Shown in pieces: positions 11,732 to 22,746 of a DNA stretch of 64,000 bases. The stretch is from positions 7,282,148 through 7,346,147 of the forward strand of contig CM074804.1 of the NCBI GenBank assembly GCA_037447605.1, in the 5' to 3' direction. The DNA is from Zygnema circumcarinatum. Its lineage: Eukaryota; Streptophyta; Zygnematophyceae; Zygnematales; Zygnemataceae. The notes under the pieces were generated by a model that saw nothing but the letters and a program-made list of their open reading frames with translations, had not been told where the DNA came from and ran no database searches. The translations under genes were made by a program, and so were the position numbers. The stretch's first letter is position 1; every line of letters begins with the position of its first letter.

Positions 11732-13494
11732 ATGGCGAAGCTGAGTGTGGGCTCGAAGGTGGAGGTGGCGTGCGAGGACGACGGCTATCTCGGCTCGTGG
11801 TTCGATGCCACCATTATCGGGCATGAGGGAAATAAGTTCACCATCGAGTACGAGAACCTGCTGGAGGAAGACATGCGCAGCCCCTGCAAGGAGCGAGTGA
11901 AGATGAGCCAAGTTCGGCCTCGTCCTCCGCAGCTTCCTGAAGACGATCCTGGCAGGTGGCTGCCGGGCCATGCGGTGGAGGCTCATTGGCATGACGGGTG
12001 GTGGCAGGGAGTCATTGACAAGCGCCTCGCAAAGGATTCCTTTCAAGTGTACTTTCAGAATACTTCTGAGCGTTTGACCTTTTCTGCAAAGAATATTAGG
12101 ACTCGAATGGACTGGGGCGAAGGCGGATGGGTCGTCGTAACCGCGGTACACTTCATTCTCTGCTTGGGCCGAAGCTCTGATCGGGTGGAGCTGTGGGACC
12201 GAGCAGGAGGGGCAATGGAAAGTCCTTTCTGATAGGCTGAGCTGCTAGATTGGCATCGGTCAGCAGAATTTCTCCATTCATGTGGTTTTTTCTCTGTTTG
12301 CTTCAAGAATGCAGTAGTTATTCTGCTTTGTTGTGTAGATGATGGCATCGTCAGTGGAGCACTTGTAAACCTGTGCTAACTTCTTTGATCGATTGGTGCT
12401 ACTGATGAATTTTTTTGCCTGATTGGGATATTGTAATTAGTGCCACTAACTGCAACACACACTGTTGGTGTTGGTCTCATCAGCGATTTTTATTGTTGGT
12501 CCTGAGTGCTGCGAGGATTGCATTTCTCCAGTGGTTTCCAGTTTTGCCAGATTGTGGTTGGCTTGGGCTGTTTCGTCATCGTTACTATCTGTCGTGACTG
12601 CAGGATGGACTGGCAATACAAGCAAATTGGAAACGTAAGTGGTTTACCGGTCGGCTACTTGATAATGAATACTTTTCTCTTTTGTAGAGACTTTTTTAAC
12701 CTTTGCCAGAAGTGATTGTTTCATGTCTGACTGACACATCTCGTTGCTTTGTGAACGTGCATCAGGCGAGCTTTTCCCCGCGCGCCCACTCCACATTTGC
12801 AGCTACGAGCACTGTGACGGGGTTCACTAAGAGTCGCCCTCCTGCTGCCAATTGTGGACGGCGAAGTGAAGAAACTCCCAAGGGTCGCAGTCCTGGAAGA
12901 GACAGGATGGGGAGATATGCAGGTAACACACCGCCCGTCGGAGCAGAAGACAGTCCTAACGGGCCACTCACCAACTCTTTGTATTCAATAAGGTCAGCAG
13001 TTACGCCTGCACAGCCAGAAAGCAACGGTTGGATGAACCAGGAGAAGAGAGACCTTGCAGACACCTTTCGGCAGGCAGCGGGCTCACCGCTTGATGATTT
13101 TTTTCAGCCATGGACGCCTCAAGGCGAGGTCGAGCCACCCGCAAAGCGCCATCACTACGTGACTGGTGGGCTCCATGACCAAGGAAATGCTGCAAGTCCT
13201 CCGGGAATGAATGAACAGTGGACAAAGGAACAGACTCCTGTGCATCGAATTCTGAACAGAGAAACTAGGGCTGCAGCGCTGCATGGATATCGGGCCGTAG
13301 TCAAGGCCTTTCACCAGCAGCAATTCATCGACTATGACAAGTCAAAAATAATGGCTGACCTACGGCTAGCTCTTGGCATATCCAACAATTACCATGTGAA
13401 TCTTCTTCGACACCTCGCAGCTAGTCCAACCGCAGCTTGTTGCACTGAGGCAGAAAGTTTGATCAATGAAATCTCTCATGATCAATCGGCCTGA
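11732..13494 (+). CDS. Agenet/Tudor-like and ENT domain protein (putative chromatin reader)
   Basis: Likely nuclear protein binding modified histones or RNA through Tudor-like Agenet domains. Exons 11732-12136, 12604-12634, 12803-13494 give 375 residues; the second exon is only 31 bp and the first donor has in-phase alternatives (for example after 12130). The start MAKLSVGSKVEVACEDDGY opens the first Agenet repeat (about 1-62; GSWFDATIIGHEGNKFTIEY). The second repeat covers about 70-128 (GHAVEAHWHDGWWQGVI). Residues 290-353 form an ENT helical domain (HGYRAVVKAFHQQQ, KIMADLRLALGISN), the EMSY N-terminal type. The order Agenet then C-terminal ENT differs from EMSY-like proteins (ENT first) and fits the plant 'Tudor-like RNA-binding' ENT proteins. 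The middle is low complexity and Pro/Ser-rich. Confidence 0.85.
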
Positions 13495-14537
13495 GTTTCT
13501 AGGTCAGATTCTGGCAGGCTGTGGTGTACAGTTACAGGAGGTTCGAGAATTTGGCCGCCGGCCATTTGAAGCTTGCTTAGGATACATGACGTCGAAAGTA
13601 AGAAAGCAGTAGTCTGTAAATACGCATGGCAGCTAGTAGAGGTGACTGCAAAAGCCGTTAGGCTCGTTTTTCTAGCTAGCTCATCATTAGCTTGGCAGGA
13701 AGAGAAGAGAGGACCTAGAAGGTTCTACACCGAAGGTATATCCACCGTCTTTACTTGTTAGGTATGGCCTCTGAAGTACAGCAGCTTCTCTACGTCAACA
13801 AAGCTCTGAAAGAGTGGCGAGAAAGGAGCGGTAGTAACCTCTACTATAAACGAGGGCACACTAATATTACTAGGGTGTACGCCTTTTGCTTGGAAAAGGA
13901 AGTGGCATTGATCTCACGATGGCGATGATGCTATCAAATAATGTACACGCACAAAAACAGCATGGGGAACCACGAAGAACTACTGGTCGCAAAGGACCTA
14001 AGCACAAAAGAAACTTGCTCAGTCTTTAGATATGAGTAATTTAGTGGGTTGATGCTTTTTCCATTTCTGCTCATTTGGTGCGCATTCATCGCTGTGCTGT
14101 ACTGAGTCAAACCATTGTATGGTCTTGGGCAGTGCGCGTCTTCATGACCTTAAGCAAACTACATAAAATTACAATGTATTAATGCACTTTTTTGCAGTGG
14201 ATTAGGACGAAAAGATGTGGCATTAGGAAACTAGCGATGCTGGTGGCTCCCATTTGTTAAAAAGGAGATCATCTCATGACACATGAGAAGCACTTTTGTA
14301 GTCGAGATCAAAATTACATTTCCCCTTTTTTTTTCAAAACAGATATCAGGCACACTTCACAAGGCTGGTAGTTGCCAACTTTTCGTGTCCTTTGGAAGAC
14401 TCTGAAAGTTCAGTTTCACAATCGTTTGATAGCGCGTGCTAACGAGGGTCTTATGCGGGGCGTGACAATGGGCTCACTCCAGTGCAAACGGTTGACCCTC
14501 AGAAACTTGAGAATGAGAACTGCCAGCTCTTCAAATC
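13495..14537. other. Convergent 3' intergenic region
   Basis: Lies between the stop codons of the Agenet-ENT gene (plus) and ATP11 (minus). Apart from the dispersed repeat copy at 13904-13998 I see no conserved coding or RNA gene. Confidence 0.5.
13904..13998 (+). repeat. Dispersed structured repeat, copy 1
   Basis: About 95 bp that recurs at 26068-26163 in the same orientation, at roughly 85% identity by eye. Shared blocks are TTGATCTCACGATGGCGA and ATGGGGAACCACGA plus TGGTCGCAA. Both copies can fold GATGGC with GCTATC/GCCATC, and GGTC with GACC around a GCAA-containing loop. Lies 410 bp downstream of the Agenet-ENT stop. Identity unknown: mobile-element fragment or structured RNA. Confidence 0.65.
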
Positions 14538-16255
14538 TTAACTACTCGCGATGCCAACTTCTCTGAGGACTGCGTTGAAATCGAAATACTCAGAACCCTT
14601 GTTGAAGTCTTGAACGAGGCGGAACTTCCTGTCTTCATGGTAAAAGGCGTGAGCAATCTGGAGAAGGCCCCGAGCCTGCAATGGCGAAAGCGTCCAGTAA
14701 GAAATACAAATAGCCGCCCACAAGTTTAAAGTACGAACTTTGTGGACAGGTCACTTGACGCTTGTACATTACTCAGTAGGAGATGGAGGGCCGGTCAGTG
14801 ACAGGGCGAGCAGGCTGTGCTACTGCTACAGGCTGTGCTCCATACCTCATCGTCTGCAAGCTGGCTGGGAAGAACCACATCTCCACGAACCAATACAATG
14901 CCCTTTGTCTCCGCAAGCTCAGTGTAATGAGTGGCGACAAAGAAGGGAGATGCATTCGTTCCCCGAACCTTGAAGTCTTCAAGACCTGTAAAGAGCAGAT
15001 GTGGTATCTGCGCTACTCACATCCCTCCAACCCATTCAACACTGACGAGATCAATCTTCCTGAGCAAAACCTACCTCTGCATTGTCTACACAAGATAAAA
15101 CAGAGATATTTTCTTGCAAACGTGGAAGGCTCTCGACCAATTACGAGCCAATAAAACGAAATATAGAGCTGGGATTGCTCTCACCTTGCATGACCATTGT
15201 GACAAAGCCACGACTTCGGCGTACTGGCAGCACAAAAGTTGCGCTACACCCAAACAAAACAAACAAACAAAAACAAAATGAATATATCTAAGGGTTTCCC
15301 TTAAGGATCTCTTAACGCGTGCTTAAGCAAAAGGGGTCCAACATTGACGACAACTGGAGACAAAAACTAAAGCCCCTTTTTTTTTCGATGAAAACAAGTT
15401 GAAATTGCAAAGGTCAGAATCAGAAAAAAACACCAGAAGTAAAACTGTCGGCATATTTAGTTGTCGCATGACAGCGTTATTTATTATCTAGTGCGTCGAT
15501 CAGCAATAACATAGCAGATTTTGCCGCTCATTGGAAGAACTTATGCTTCTGAAAGAGATCCTTCACCTTAAAGTATGTCCGAGCAGCTTACCACGTCTGT
15601 GCTCGGTTTTTAAAGACCTCATACAATTCCCTGCTCACGACCGAACTCACATGCCCTCGTCCAATATGAAACTGTTCCCAACCGTAGCATCTGTGTGAGT
15701 GAAATTTTTTCGTCAAATTCCAAAGGCGGAAACAAGATCAGAGCGCTCCTTTCTCTCAGTCCATAACCGGCCAGACTCTCTTCCCTGATCAAGGTATAGA
15801 ACAAGGACTAAGCTCTTCAATCTTGAATTGCCCTGTTCGGTATGACGAATGCCATTCAATTCAAAAACAAAAAAAAAAAAAAAAATTATAAAAACGTACT
15901 TATGCACCGGAAAGAACTCTTCATATCGATTTCACTATAAGCCTGGCGGCACCACAGGAAGAGTACGAGGTAGCCTTACGTCGTCCCAAACGCGGCTCAC
16001 TTCCTCTGCTGGAAGGCCTTCCACAGTCTCAATCCTCATGATTTCACTTAACATCTTCGGCATTGGAAGCGAGAATCCGCTTGCAAACTGCGACGACCTT
16101 GCATGAATGAGCGGCAAACGACTTGCAAAATGCTGGGCGCGTTCTTCACTGACAGGCCTCCCTCCATTGCTAGCACCAGCTTCAAAAGCGTAAATCCGTT
16201 GTAAGGGCAGACCTCGTATTCGGGCAGCAAGGTGCCTCCTGCCTGCGGCAGCCAT
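14538..16255 (-). CDS. ATP11: ATP11-like mitochondrial F1-ATPase assembly factor
   Basis: Chaperone that binds free F1 beta subunit during assembly of mitochondrial ATP synthase. Exons on the minus strand: 16255-15980, 15671-15592, 15243-15185, 15012-14846, 14675-14538; all phases agree, giving 239 residues. The conserved ATP11 core is present: MLSEIMRIETVEGLPAEEV, then WDDFHIGRGHVSSVV, FVLPVRRSRGFVTMVMQ, PHLLFTGLEDFKVRG, ATHYTELAETKGIVLVRGDV and FRLVQDFNKGSEYFDF. The N-terminus MAAAGRRHLAARIRGLPLQR is Arg/Ala-rich and fits a mitochondrial presequence. An in-frame ATG further upstream (about 16354) exists but gives a less typical leader. Shares a short promoter with the SICKLE-like gene. Confidence 0.92.
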
Positions 16256-16518
16256 GGCTTCCGCTTTCCAGAACAATACAAACAGCTGCCCCCTCCCTCC
16301 CTTTCGCCTGATTGAGACCAGCACAATAACAGTTTCATGTCGCAGTTCCATCACAGTTCAAAATCGGCTGAATCAATTCAAGGAATTTTGTTCTATGTAA
16401 CCAAACAACGCTCTCCAATTCCATTTCAAATTTTCACATGTAGCGGCTACCTTCCCCTGCTCTGTCGGAGGGGGCGGAAAGTGGCAGTCTGCGCCTTGCT
16501 TCTTGAAGGGGCGCAGCC
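16256..16518. promoter_or_regulatory. Short bidirectional promoter, ATP11 / SICKLE-like
   Basis: Only 263 bp separate the two divergent start codons, so both promoters and both leaders must lie here. The spacing is seen directly; co-regulation is inferred. Confidence 0.6.
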
Positions 16519-17499
16519 ATGGAGGAGGCCGAGGCGAGGAGGGCGAGGCTAAGAGCCATGCGAGCCGATGCAGAAGCAGGAGCAGCGCAGCCGGACGGCA
16601 GTGTAGGGATGCAGCAGGGCCTCCTGCCAGCCCCTCTCTTTGAGAATGCCTTCCCGCACACACACACAGACCGCTCCTCTCTTCAGAGAAGGAGCCGTCA
16701 CCCTGCAAAGTTTGACTTCTACACAGATCCCATGGCGGGGTTCAGTCGAGGGAGCTTGGACGAGGAGCGTGCAGGAGTGGGGGTCCGGGGCGCTTACGCT
16801 GGTTTCCCCTCGGAGCAGGGTTACTTGCAAGTGCAGGCAGCAGGAGTTAGGTCACAGCAACAGTTTTTTTCTGGAGCTCCAAATGTATATGGAGCCGGCT
16901 CATTTTGTTTGCAGCAAAGCGTGATGGATGCTAACCATGGCGCGCAGAATCAGGAAAGACAGGTCTTGGATAATTTTAGGGCAAACAGCTCCGTCAATTT
17001 TCCCAGCCAGAGAGCAATCGCAGGTGCAGGAAACTTGCACCAACAGCCATTTGGTGGAAGAGGCAATGGGCAGGAACAGGGGTTTAGGGTGGGGAATCGA
17101 CGGCAGGGTGGGGAACGATGGCAGACTGAAGGTAGTCAGGGAAGGGGCGGCCGCAGCAGTCCTTCGCAAGGAGGTGGGAGAGGTGCGGGGAGGATAGGGG
17201 GGATGGAGAGTGGGTCAGGCGCCTGGCGTGGAGCTAAAGCGGGTCGGTATGGCGAGGCATCTGCAAGAGAACGCCCAGATTTGTACTATAACAAGTCTAT
17301 GATTGAGGATCCTTGGGAAGCTCTCCTTAGAGAATTTCCTTCAAAGCTGGCAGCTGCACAGCAAGGAAGGTCTGGACACGGTGGGCAACCCAAGCTATCA
17401 ACTTCGAGCAAGAAGGGGGAGTCCATGAGTGGCCCAAGCCTTGCAGATAACTTGGCTGGCGCTTTGGCAGAAGCTATGGAAGAAGCCTCTACATCGTGA
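16519..17499 (+). CDS. SICKLE-like Gly/Gln/Arg-rich protein
   Basis: Single-exon gene of 326 residues. The N-terminus MEEAEARRARLRAMRADAE, the motif KFDFYTDPMAGFS (about residues 69-81) and the C-terminal YYNKSMIEDPWEAL match, as I recall it, Arabidopsis SICKLE, a low-complexity nuclear protein affecting microRNA biogenesis and intron lariat turnover. Between them the chain is disordered and rich in Gly, Gln, Arg and Ser, including RGG-like stretches at about 180-245. No enzymatic domain is visible. The assignment rests on three short motifs in the right order. Confidence 0.7.
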   Translation: MEEAEARRARLRAMRADAEAGAAQPDGSVGMQQGLLPAPLFENAFPHTHTDRSSLQRRSRHPAKFDFYTDPMAGFSRGSLDEERAGVGVRGAYAGFPSEQGYLQVQAAGVRSQQQFFSGAPNVYGAGSFCLQQSVMDANHGAQNQERQVLDNFRANSSVNFPSQRAIAGAGNLHQQPFGGRGNGQEQGFRVGNRRQGGERWQTEGSQGRGGRSSPSQGGGRGAGRIGGMESGSGAWRGAKAGRYGEASARERPDLYYNKSMIEDPWEALLREFPSKLAAAQQGRSGHGGQPKLSTSSKKGESMSGPSLADNLAGALAEAMEEASTS

Positions 17500-18321
17500 T
17501 GAGCACATGTTTTGTGTGATACAGCCACCTTTGTTGGTTGTTCAGCTTCAGATGGTAATTATCCTTACACTGAAGTAGTCGGCCTTACGAATTTGGCCAC
17601 GGGTTATGTTTATTCTTTTGGCAGTCGAAACTGCAGTCGTATGGATTGATCTGCCACTGATGTTCAGCGGTTGTCTCTCTTGCAGGTGCGTCTGAGCGTG
17701 TTCAGACTATCAAATTTGTCACAAAGCTCTGCTGTGAGCTAAAAGTTGGTCAGCCGACTTTGGTTGCACATTGTTTCATAGAATTTCATTATGTCTTTCT
17801 ATCTAGTTAGTTGCGAGTATAGTCCTACTCATGCTAAATAAAGATGAGACACTTTCTTGTCCTTTGCTCTTGTCCACATGTTCACAGAATTTGCTGTCAT
17901 TAATACACCAAGAATTTGCTGTCAAAACTCACTGCTTCCGGTGCGCTCGACACCCAATCTCAGGGAGCACGTGGCTTCTCAAAGCCCAAACTAGCACACA
18001 AAAGCAGCCGGACAGACGTCAAACCTACTTTGCGTTGCAATATTCCAACCAGGATTTGGACTCTACACCTTAAACTGAAGCTGAATATAGCTACTCGTGG
18101 TATATTACTTCATAAAAAAGACAGACAGGGAGGGGGGGGTGGGGGGCGGTATACATGCGAATAGAGCAAATTGACTGTTTATCCGGCCTTCCTTCTACCT
18201 TAATAAACTCGTCTTCTGCTCTGAGCACATGTACTGCACGGAGTTCTCTGGCGGGGGCTCTGCATTCACAGGTTAGAGGCTTCAATAAATTACAGCAGGC
18301 ATTGGACTGTACATGAGAGCA
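17500..18321. other. Convergent 3' region, SICKLE-like / CCaMK
   Basis: 3' UTRs of the two convergent genes. A G-run (18128-18147) is the only notable feature; no coding block recognised. Confidence 0.5.
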
Positions 18322-21245
18322 TCATAAAAGGACGGCTGAAGAAGGGGGGCGAGATTTCCTGGCCGGCTCGAATATAGCATCGAGTAAGAACCCATCTGTT
18401 TGCAGCGCCTCCTTGAACTCCTCATAACTGAGTCGTCCATCACAGTTGGCATCTAGTCTGTCGAATAGCTCGTCAAACTTGCCTGGGTCATTCAGTAGAT
18501 ACGCAGGCAAATACTCTTCTGGCAAAGCCTGCCAAGAAACCACCAGCAGTTCCCCTCGATCATTATGGGTATTACAGACGACATGTAAAGGACCTCAAAG
18601 GCCTAGAGTCGCTAAAATGATCAAGGCAGTTACTCACTTTCAGCATGTTGGCAAGCTCGTCTCTCGAAATGTACCCGGACCCATCGACATCATACATCTG
18701 CCACATATCCGGACATTAATTTTCCCCCCCAAATCAGATGCTGATGGGTGTTCCTTGCTAGTGAGTCAGTACAGGCGCCGATTTTCTAATGAGCAAGTTT
18801 GCATACCCTGCATTCCACTTGGCGAATGGAATTGATCGCATTGACTTGTCCGGAGTTTAGCCCTAAGGTATGCTATAAGATGGGTGACTGGAGTATGATG
18901 CATCGAATGCATGCCAGAAAAACTAATATTAAGCACAGGAATGACGAGGCACCACTTGGTGCAGGCACAGCATCTGCAGAAAGAGGAGAACTCTTCAACA
19001 TGGTTACAAATGAAGGAGGGTGTAAGAGGTCATTAGAATCTTTCCACCCACATCCCCAGACGTTTTGTTTTCAAGGTTGTCCTCACCTTGAAGCAGACTT
19101 TGAGGTTCTCTTCTCCATTCTTGCTGCGTAGGGAGGAGAACCCACAAATGATTTCCCGCATGTCTACCTGACCATTCTTATCGCGGTCAAAATGATCAAA
19201 GATTCGCTGAGCCAGCGGCACAAGGCTCCCCATGCTCATGGAACGGAGCACTTGCTCAAACTCCTCCATGTTAACAGAAGATCCATTCGATGATCTGGCC
19301 AGGCCCCCAAAGGCGCATCTTGCAATATGAGCGAATGCAAAGCAGCTTACTGTCGTGAACAAAGACAGCTCGCCTAAGCAACATCTAACTGACCAAACCA
19401 GCAAGCTCCCTACATTAGCAAAAACGATTTCTCAACCTTGGCTACTTGAATTGAAATCCTTTCCAACGACTCCATATCATGCCCTTGAAGCCCTCGGGAA
19501 AAAAACTAACAAAAACAAAACAAAAGAGATGGGGGAAGAGTAAAGTAGCGGTGTACATTCTCCTAAAGTTTGTGTGCAAAAGGTTGAGCTCCTCTTGGCT
19601 TAAATTTTCGAAGCCACCCAATATACGCCGCAGCTGTTTCGTTCGCATCATGAATTGATTGCTCACAATGCTCGCATAGGCAGCAGCTCGGAATTTTCGC
19701 CGGGCATTGAACGAAACGAGCCGTTGGAAGATTTCTGGCTGCATAGGTTCAGAGCTGGCTGAATCGCCAGTCACCCACGGATGCAGCAGCAACTGCAAGG
19801 CCAGCCAATAGCAAAGATAGTCCGGTGTGAGCTAGCTCTAGTTAAGAACCTCAGCCTGCACAGTTCCAGTGTTGCACGCTCGTTGAAGACTGGCTTTTCG
19901 TTAAGAAATGCCCTCAGTGGTAACTCAATACCTCTGCAGCTGTAGGACGGCGAGTCGGGTCCACAGTGAGCAGTCCGGCGATAAGCTGTTTGGCTGAGGT
20001 CGACACCGATTTCCAGGAGTGATCGTCAAAATCAAAGGAGCCCTGCGCTAGCAAGGTCCCAAAGCTGTGAGATACAAATCTGGATCATCATAGCCGTTTA
20101 TAAAACATAAACGGCTGCTTGGATTGAATGATATTTTCATCAGGTTTAGTGATTTCTGCTGAAGGGAAATGGAAAGCGTGTGTACTTATAAGGTTAGCTT
20201 GCAACGACCCAGGTCCTTCAAGAATCTAAACAGAATTGCTGTAGGACAGACAAGACACTCCTCACGGTAGCACTGGCTTCGCTCTCACTCCAGCAGGTTG
20301 CAATAATCACTGTGAAAAGCATGCTTCAATCGTCTGGTTGTCTATTAATTGACAGAGACGTGGGTCTGACTGCGAGTATGCTCACCGTTATAATGAGCTG
20401 TTGCTTGTCTTTATTATTTGTAGCATGAAAAGGCGGGTACCTGACACAGAAGGTGAAAAGTTATGAGCACAGGGCACACTCAAATGCTCCGACAAGAAAG
20501 TTGCCGGCTATTGACCTCACAATCGGGTGAGCAGTGCCCACTTTTCTTCATCGTTCATGCACACTTTCCCAAAAGCATGGTAGGGTCGCCTTAGCTCTTA
20601 CCCACACAGGAGGATATAAAGGATGACTCCCAGGGCCCACATATCCCCAGCTGAGTTTGCAGCACGCTTGGAAAGTGTCTCCGGAGAGACGTATTCAATG
20701 GAGCCAAAGAGTCCAACGACCGGATTCGTCAAGCCTTCAATGTGGCTTAGACCAAAGTCCATTATCTTTAGAGGGGAATCCTCATCCGGCGTGAGAAAGA
20801 GACAATTCTCCGGCTTCAGATCACGATGAGAGATGTTGGCCATATGCAGACTTGCCAGACCATTGGCAATTTGCCGTATAACTCGAGATGCCCCTGCTTC
20901 CGAGTACCGCTCCTGTTGTACGATCCTGTCAAACAGCTCTCCACCCTCACAAAGCTCCAAAACCAGATGCACGCACTCCGTATCTTCAAACACATCCACA
21001 AGATGAATGACGTTCGGATGCGGTGAAACGAACTCCACGATGCGGTTCATCACCATGATCTCGTTCTCCACAAGCGTGTTTGAAACGCTCGCAGCGCCTC
21101 CCTGCTTCTTGAGCGTCTTGACAGCCACCTTGGTCCCATCCTCCTTGTTCCGCGCGCTGTGCACCACCGAGAACCCCCCCGTGCCCAGCACACCCTCCAG
21201 CGCGTAGCTCTCCTCCAGCCTCCGCGACTCTCCACCCCCCTCCAT
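18322..21245 (-). CDS. CCaMK: Calcium- and calmodulin-dependent protein kinase (CCaMK/DMI3)
   Basis: Ser/Thr kinase that decodes nuclear calcium spiking in the common symbiosis pathway by phosphorylating CYCLOPS. Seven exons: 21245-20602, 20440-20386, 20042-19932, 19792-19557, 19318-19087, 18697-18638, 18528-18322; 514 residues, usual length. Kinase domain 14-277: glycine loop GTGGFSVV (21-28), Lys43, Glu62, HRDLKPEN (Asp142), DFG (Asp163), GSIEYVSPE. Calmodulin-binding/autoinhibitory segment from 298 (FNARRKFRAAAYA). Three intact EF-hands of the visinin-like domain: loops 393-404, 429-440 and 472-483. The sequence around residue 242 reads DDHSWK, with Ser where plant CCaMKs carry the autophosphorylated Thr (265 in Lotus, 271 in Medicago). 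Start at 21245 follows an upstream frame that stays open but has no kinase homology. Confidence 0.95.
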
Positions 21246-21263
21246 GGCGGCCTCCGCCCTCGC

Positions 21264-21272
21264 AAACCCTAA
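21264..21272 (+). promoter_or_regulatory. Telo-box in the CCaMK leader
   Basis: AAACCCTAA, 19 bp upstream of the CCaMK ATG (reverse orientation relative to the gene). Inferred regulatory from motif and position. Confidence 0.35.
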
Positions 21273-21360
21273 AACGGAACCAGCCGCTGCACTGAGCCTC
21301 CCCGCCCGCCCGCCCGCCCGCCCGCCGCCACAGGGCTCGAGCCTGCCCGCCGCCGCGCAC

Positions 21361-21370
21361 CTTTTTATAT
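21361..21370 (-). promoter_or_regulatory. TATA-like box of CCaMK
   Basis: ATATAAAAAG on the minus strand about 116 bp before the CCaMK ATG, in otherwise GC-rich DNA. Would place transcription start near 21335. Confidence 0.5.
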
Positions 21371-22242
21371 GTGGGGCGGAGGGTGGTTCAGGGCCGGCCC
21401 AAATATCGCCCGGGCAGACAGGACAAAGCCCACGCGAGGCCACGTGGCGGGCCGTATTGTCGTTGAGGAAGGCGACGGACGGGAATCGACGGCACTGGGC
21501 GGCCGCCTCTGCCGGTTCGGGCAGAGGAAATATTTCTACGGGCAGATTGGGGAATGTCTTATGTTTTTTTTGGTCGTACGGGCAGTTCGGAGTATGGAGG
21601 AGTGTGGAAATTTCCGCAGAAGTCAACGCCGGTGCTCCTGGAAAAGTTTGAGAAGAGTCTGCCCGAGGGCGGCTCGGGCAGAGCCAAAATGCTGACCGGA
21701 TCTGAGCATGCCGTACGGGTGCGGCGTCGTGTAGCGGGGTAGGGCTAGGGCTAGCGACGCCTTCCAGTTGACTGTGGACCGGGTGCACCCATAACGACAA
21801 AACAGCTATGCAACTTGCTGACGTGAGCCAGCCCGGTTTTTGGCGGCGAACTTGGCCGCCAAGTTTGCCAGCAAAAAATGTAACCGTTGGCGCGACGTGG
21901 TTTTTGGCCGATGAACTGGCCACTCACAGGTTGCCACGTGTCACATGTGAGGCCGACGTGGCAATGTCCAATGCAGTGTCCAGCGAGCCATCTGATTGGT
22001 CCAATTGGTCTGAAGCGAGCACGGGGCGTCCGGTGGGTGGTGCAGGGCCGGCGGGATGCGGCAAGGCTTAGCATGTGGCCGGAGCCCAACAAATGGCCGA
22101 GTGGTGCCCGGTCCCGAAGCAACACAAACAGGCAGGCCGCCAGCAGGTTCGATGCCGAGTGCAAGGGACAACACCAACTGCGCTTGCAAACTGCTGATGG
22201 TGCTGCCAGATGAGCTCAACCCTTTGCGCGTCTCTGACCACC

Positions 22243-22245
<3 letters not shown>

Positions 22246-22292
<47 letters not shown>
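22246..22292. repeat. (CCAG)n microsatellite
   Basis: About eleven CCAG units, about 460 bp upstream of the SFGH start. Confidence 0.9.
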
Positions 22293-22746
22293 CAGCTACG
22301 AACAAAGCGACGACCGGTGAGTGAGTGAGTGCACTCTAACGCTAGCCACGTCCAGCCTTGCCCTGCCCTGCCTTGCCTTGCGAGCAACTCTGTAGTCTTC
22401 CAACGACGCTGCTGCTGCTGCGGCAGTGGTTTCAGGAGCAGCAAGCTGCGTGTTGCTGTACGGTACGGCGGTGGTGAGACGTCGCGGGGGAGGGAGGGAG
22501 AGCAAGGTCGGCCGCGACTAGTCGAGTGAGCGCACGCGCACGCGCACCCCATCGTACGGTACGGCACGCAGTCCTTCCTCCCTCCCTCCCTCGTACGGCG
22601 GTGCGGTACTGTAACACTGACTCAACAAGGGAGAAAGGAAGGAGGGCGGGATACGCGACTCGGAAGGAGAGCCCTTCCTCTCGTCACTTGCTCTCCTGCC
22701 CGCCCGCCAGCACCGTCTCCTGCTGCTGCTGCAGGGCGCCTGGTGA

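Larger units (their letters stand above)
21246..22746. promoter_or_regulatory. Divergent upstream region, CCaMK / SFGH
   Basis: 1.5 kb between two divergent genes. Contains G-boxes CACGTG at 21441-21446 and 21935-21940, a (CCAG)n repeat at 22246-22292, and CGTACGGTACG-type motifs at 22457-22468, 22553-22564 and 22592-22598. Open frames on both strands are GC-rich noise. Confidence 0.5.

Noticed and set aside
21736-21757. TAGGGCTAGGGCTAGCG as interstitial telomere repeat
   Set aside because: Only two degenerate units, not TTTAGGG.
21246-21923. In-frame N-terminal extension of CCaMK by 226 codons
   Set aside because: The frame is open by GC bias, but a TATA-like box and a telo-box lie inside it and known CCaMKs start near 21245.
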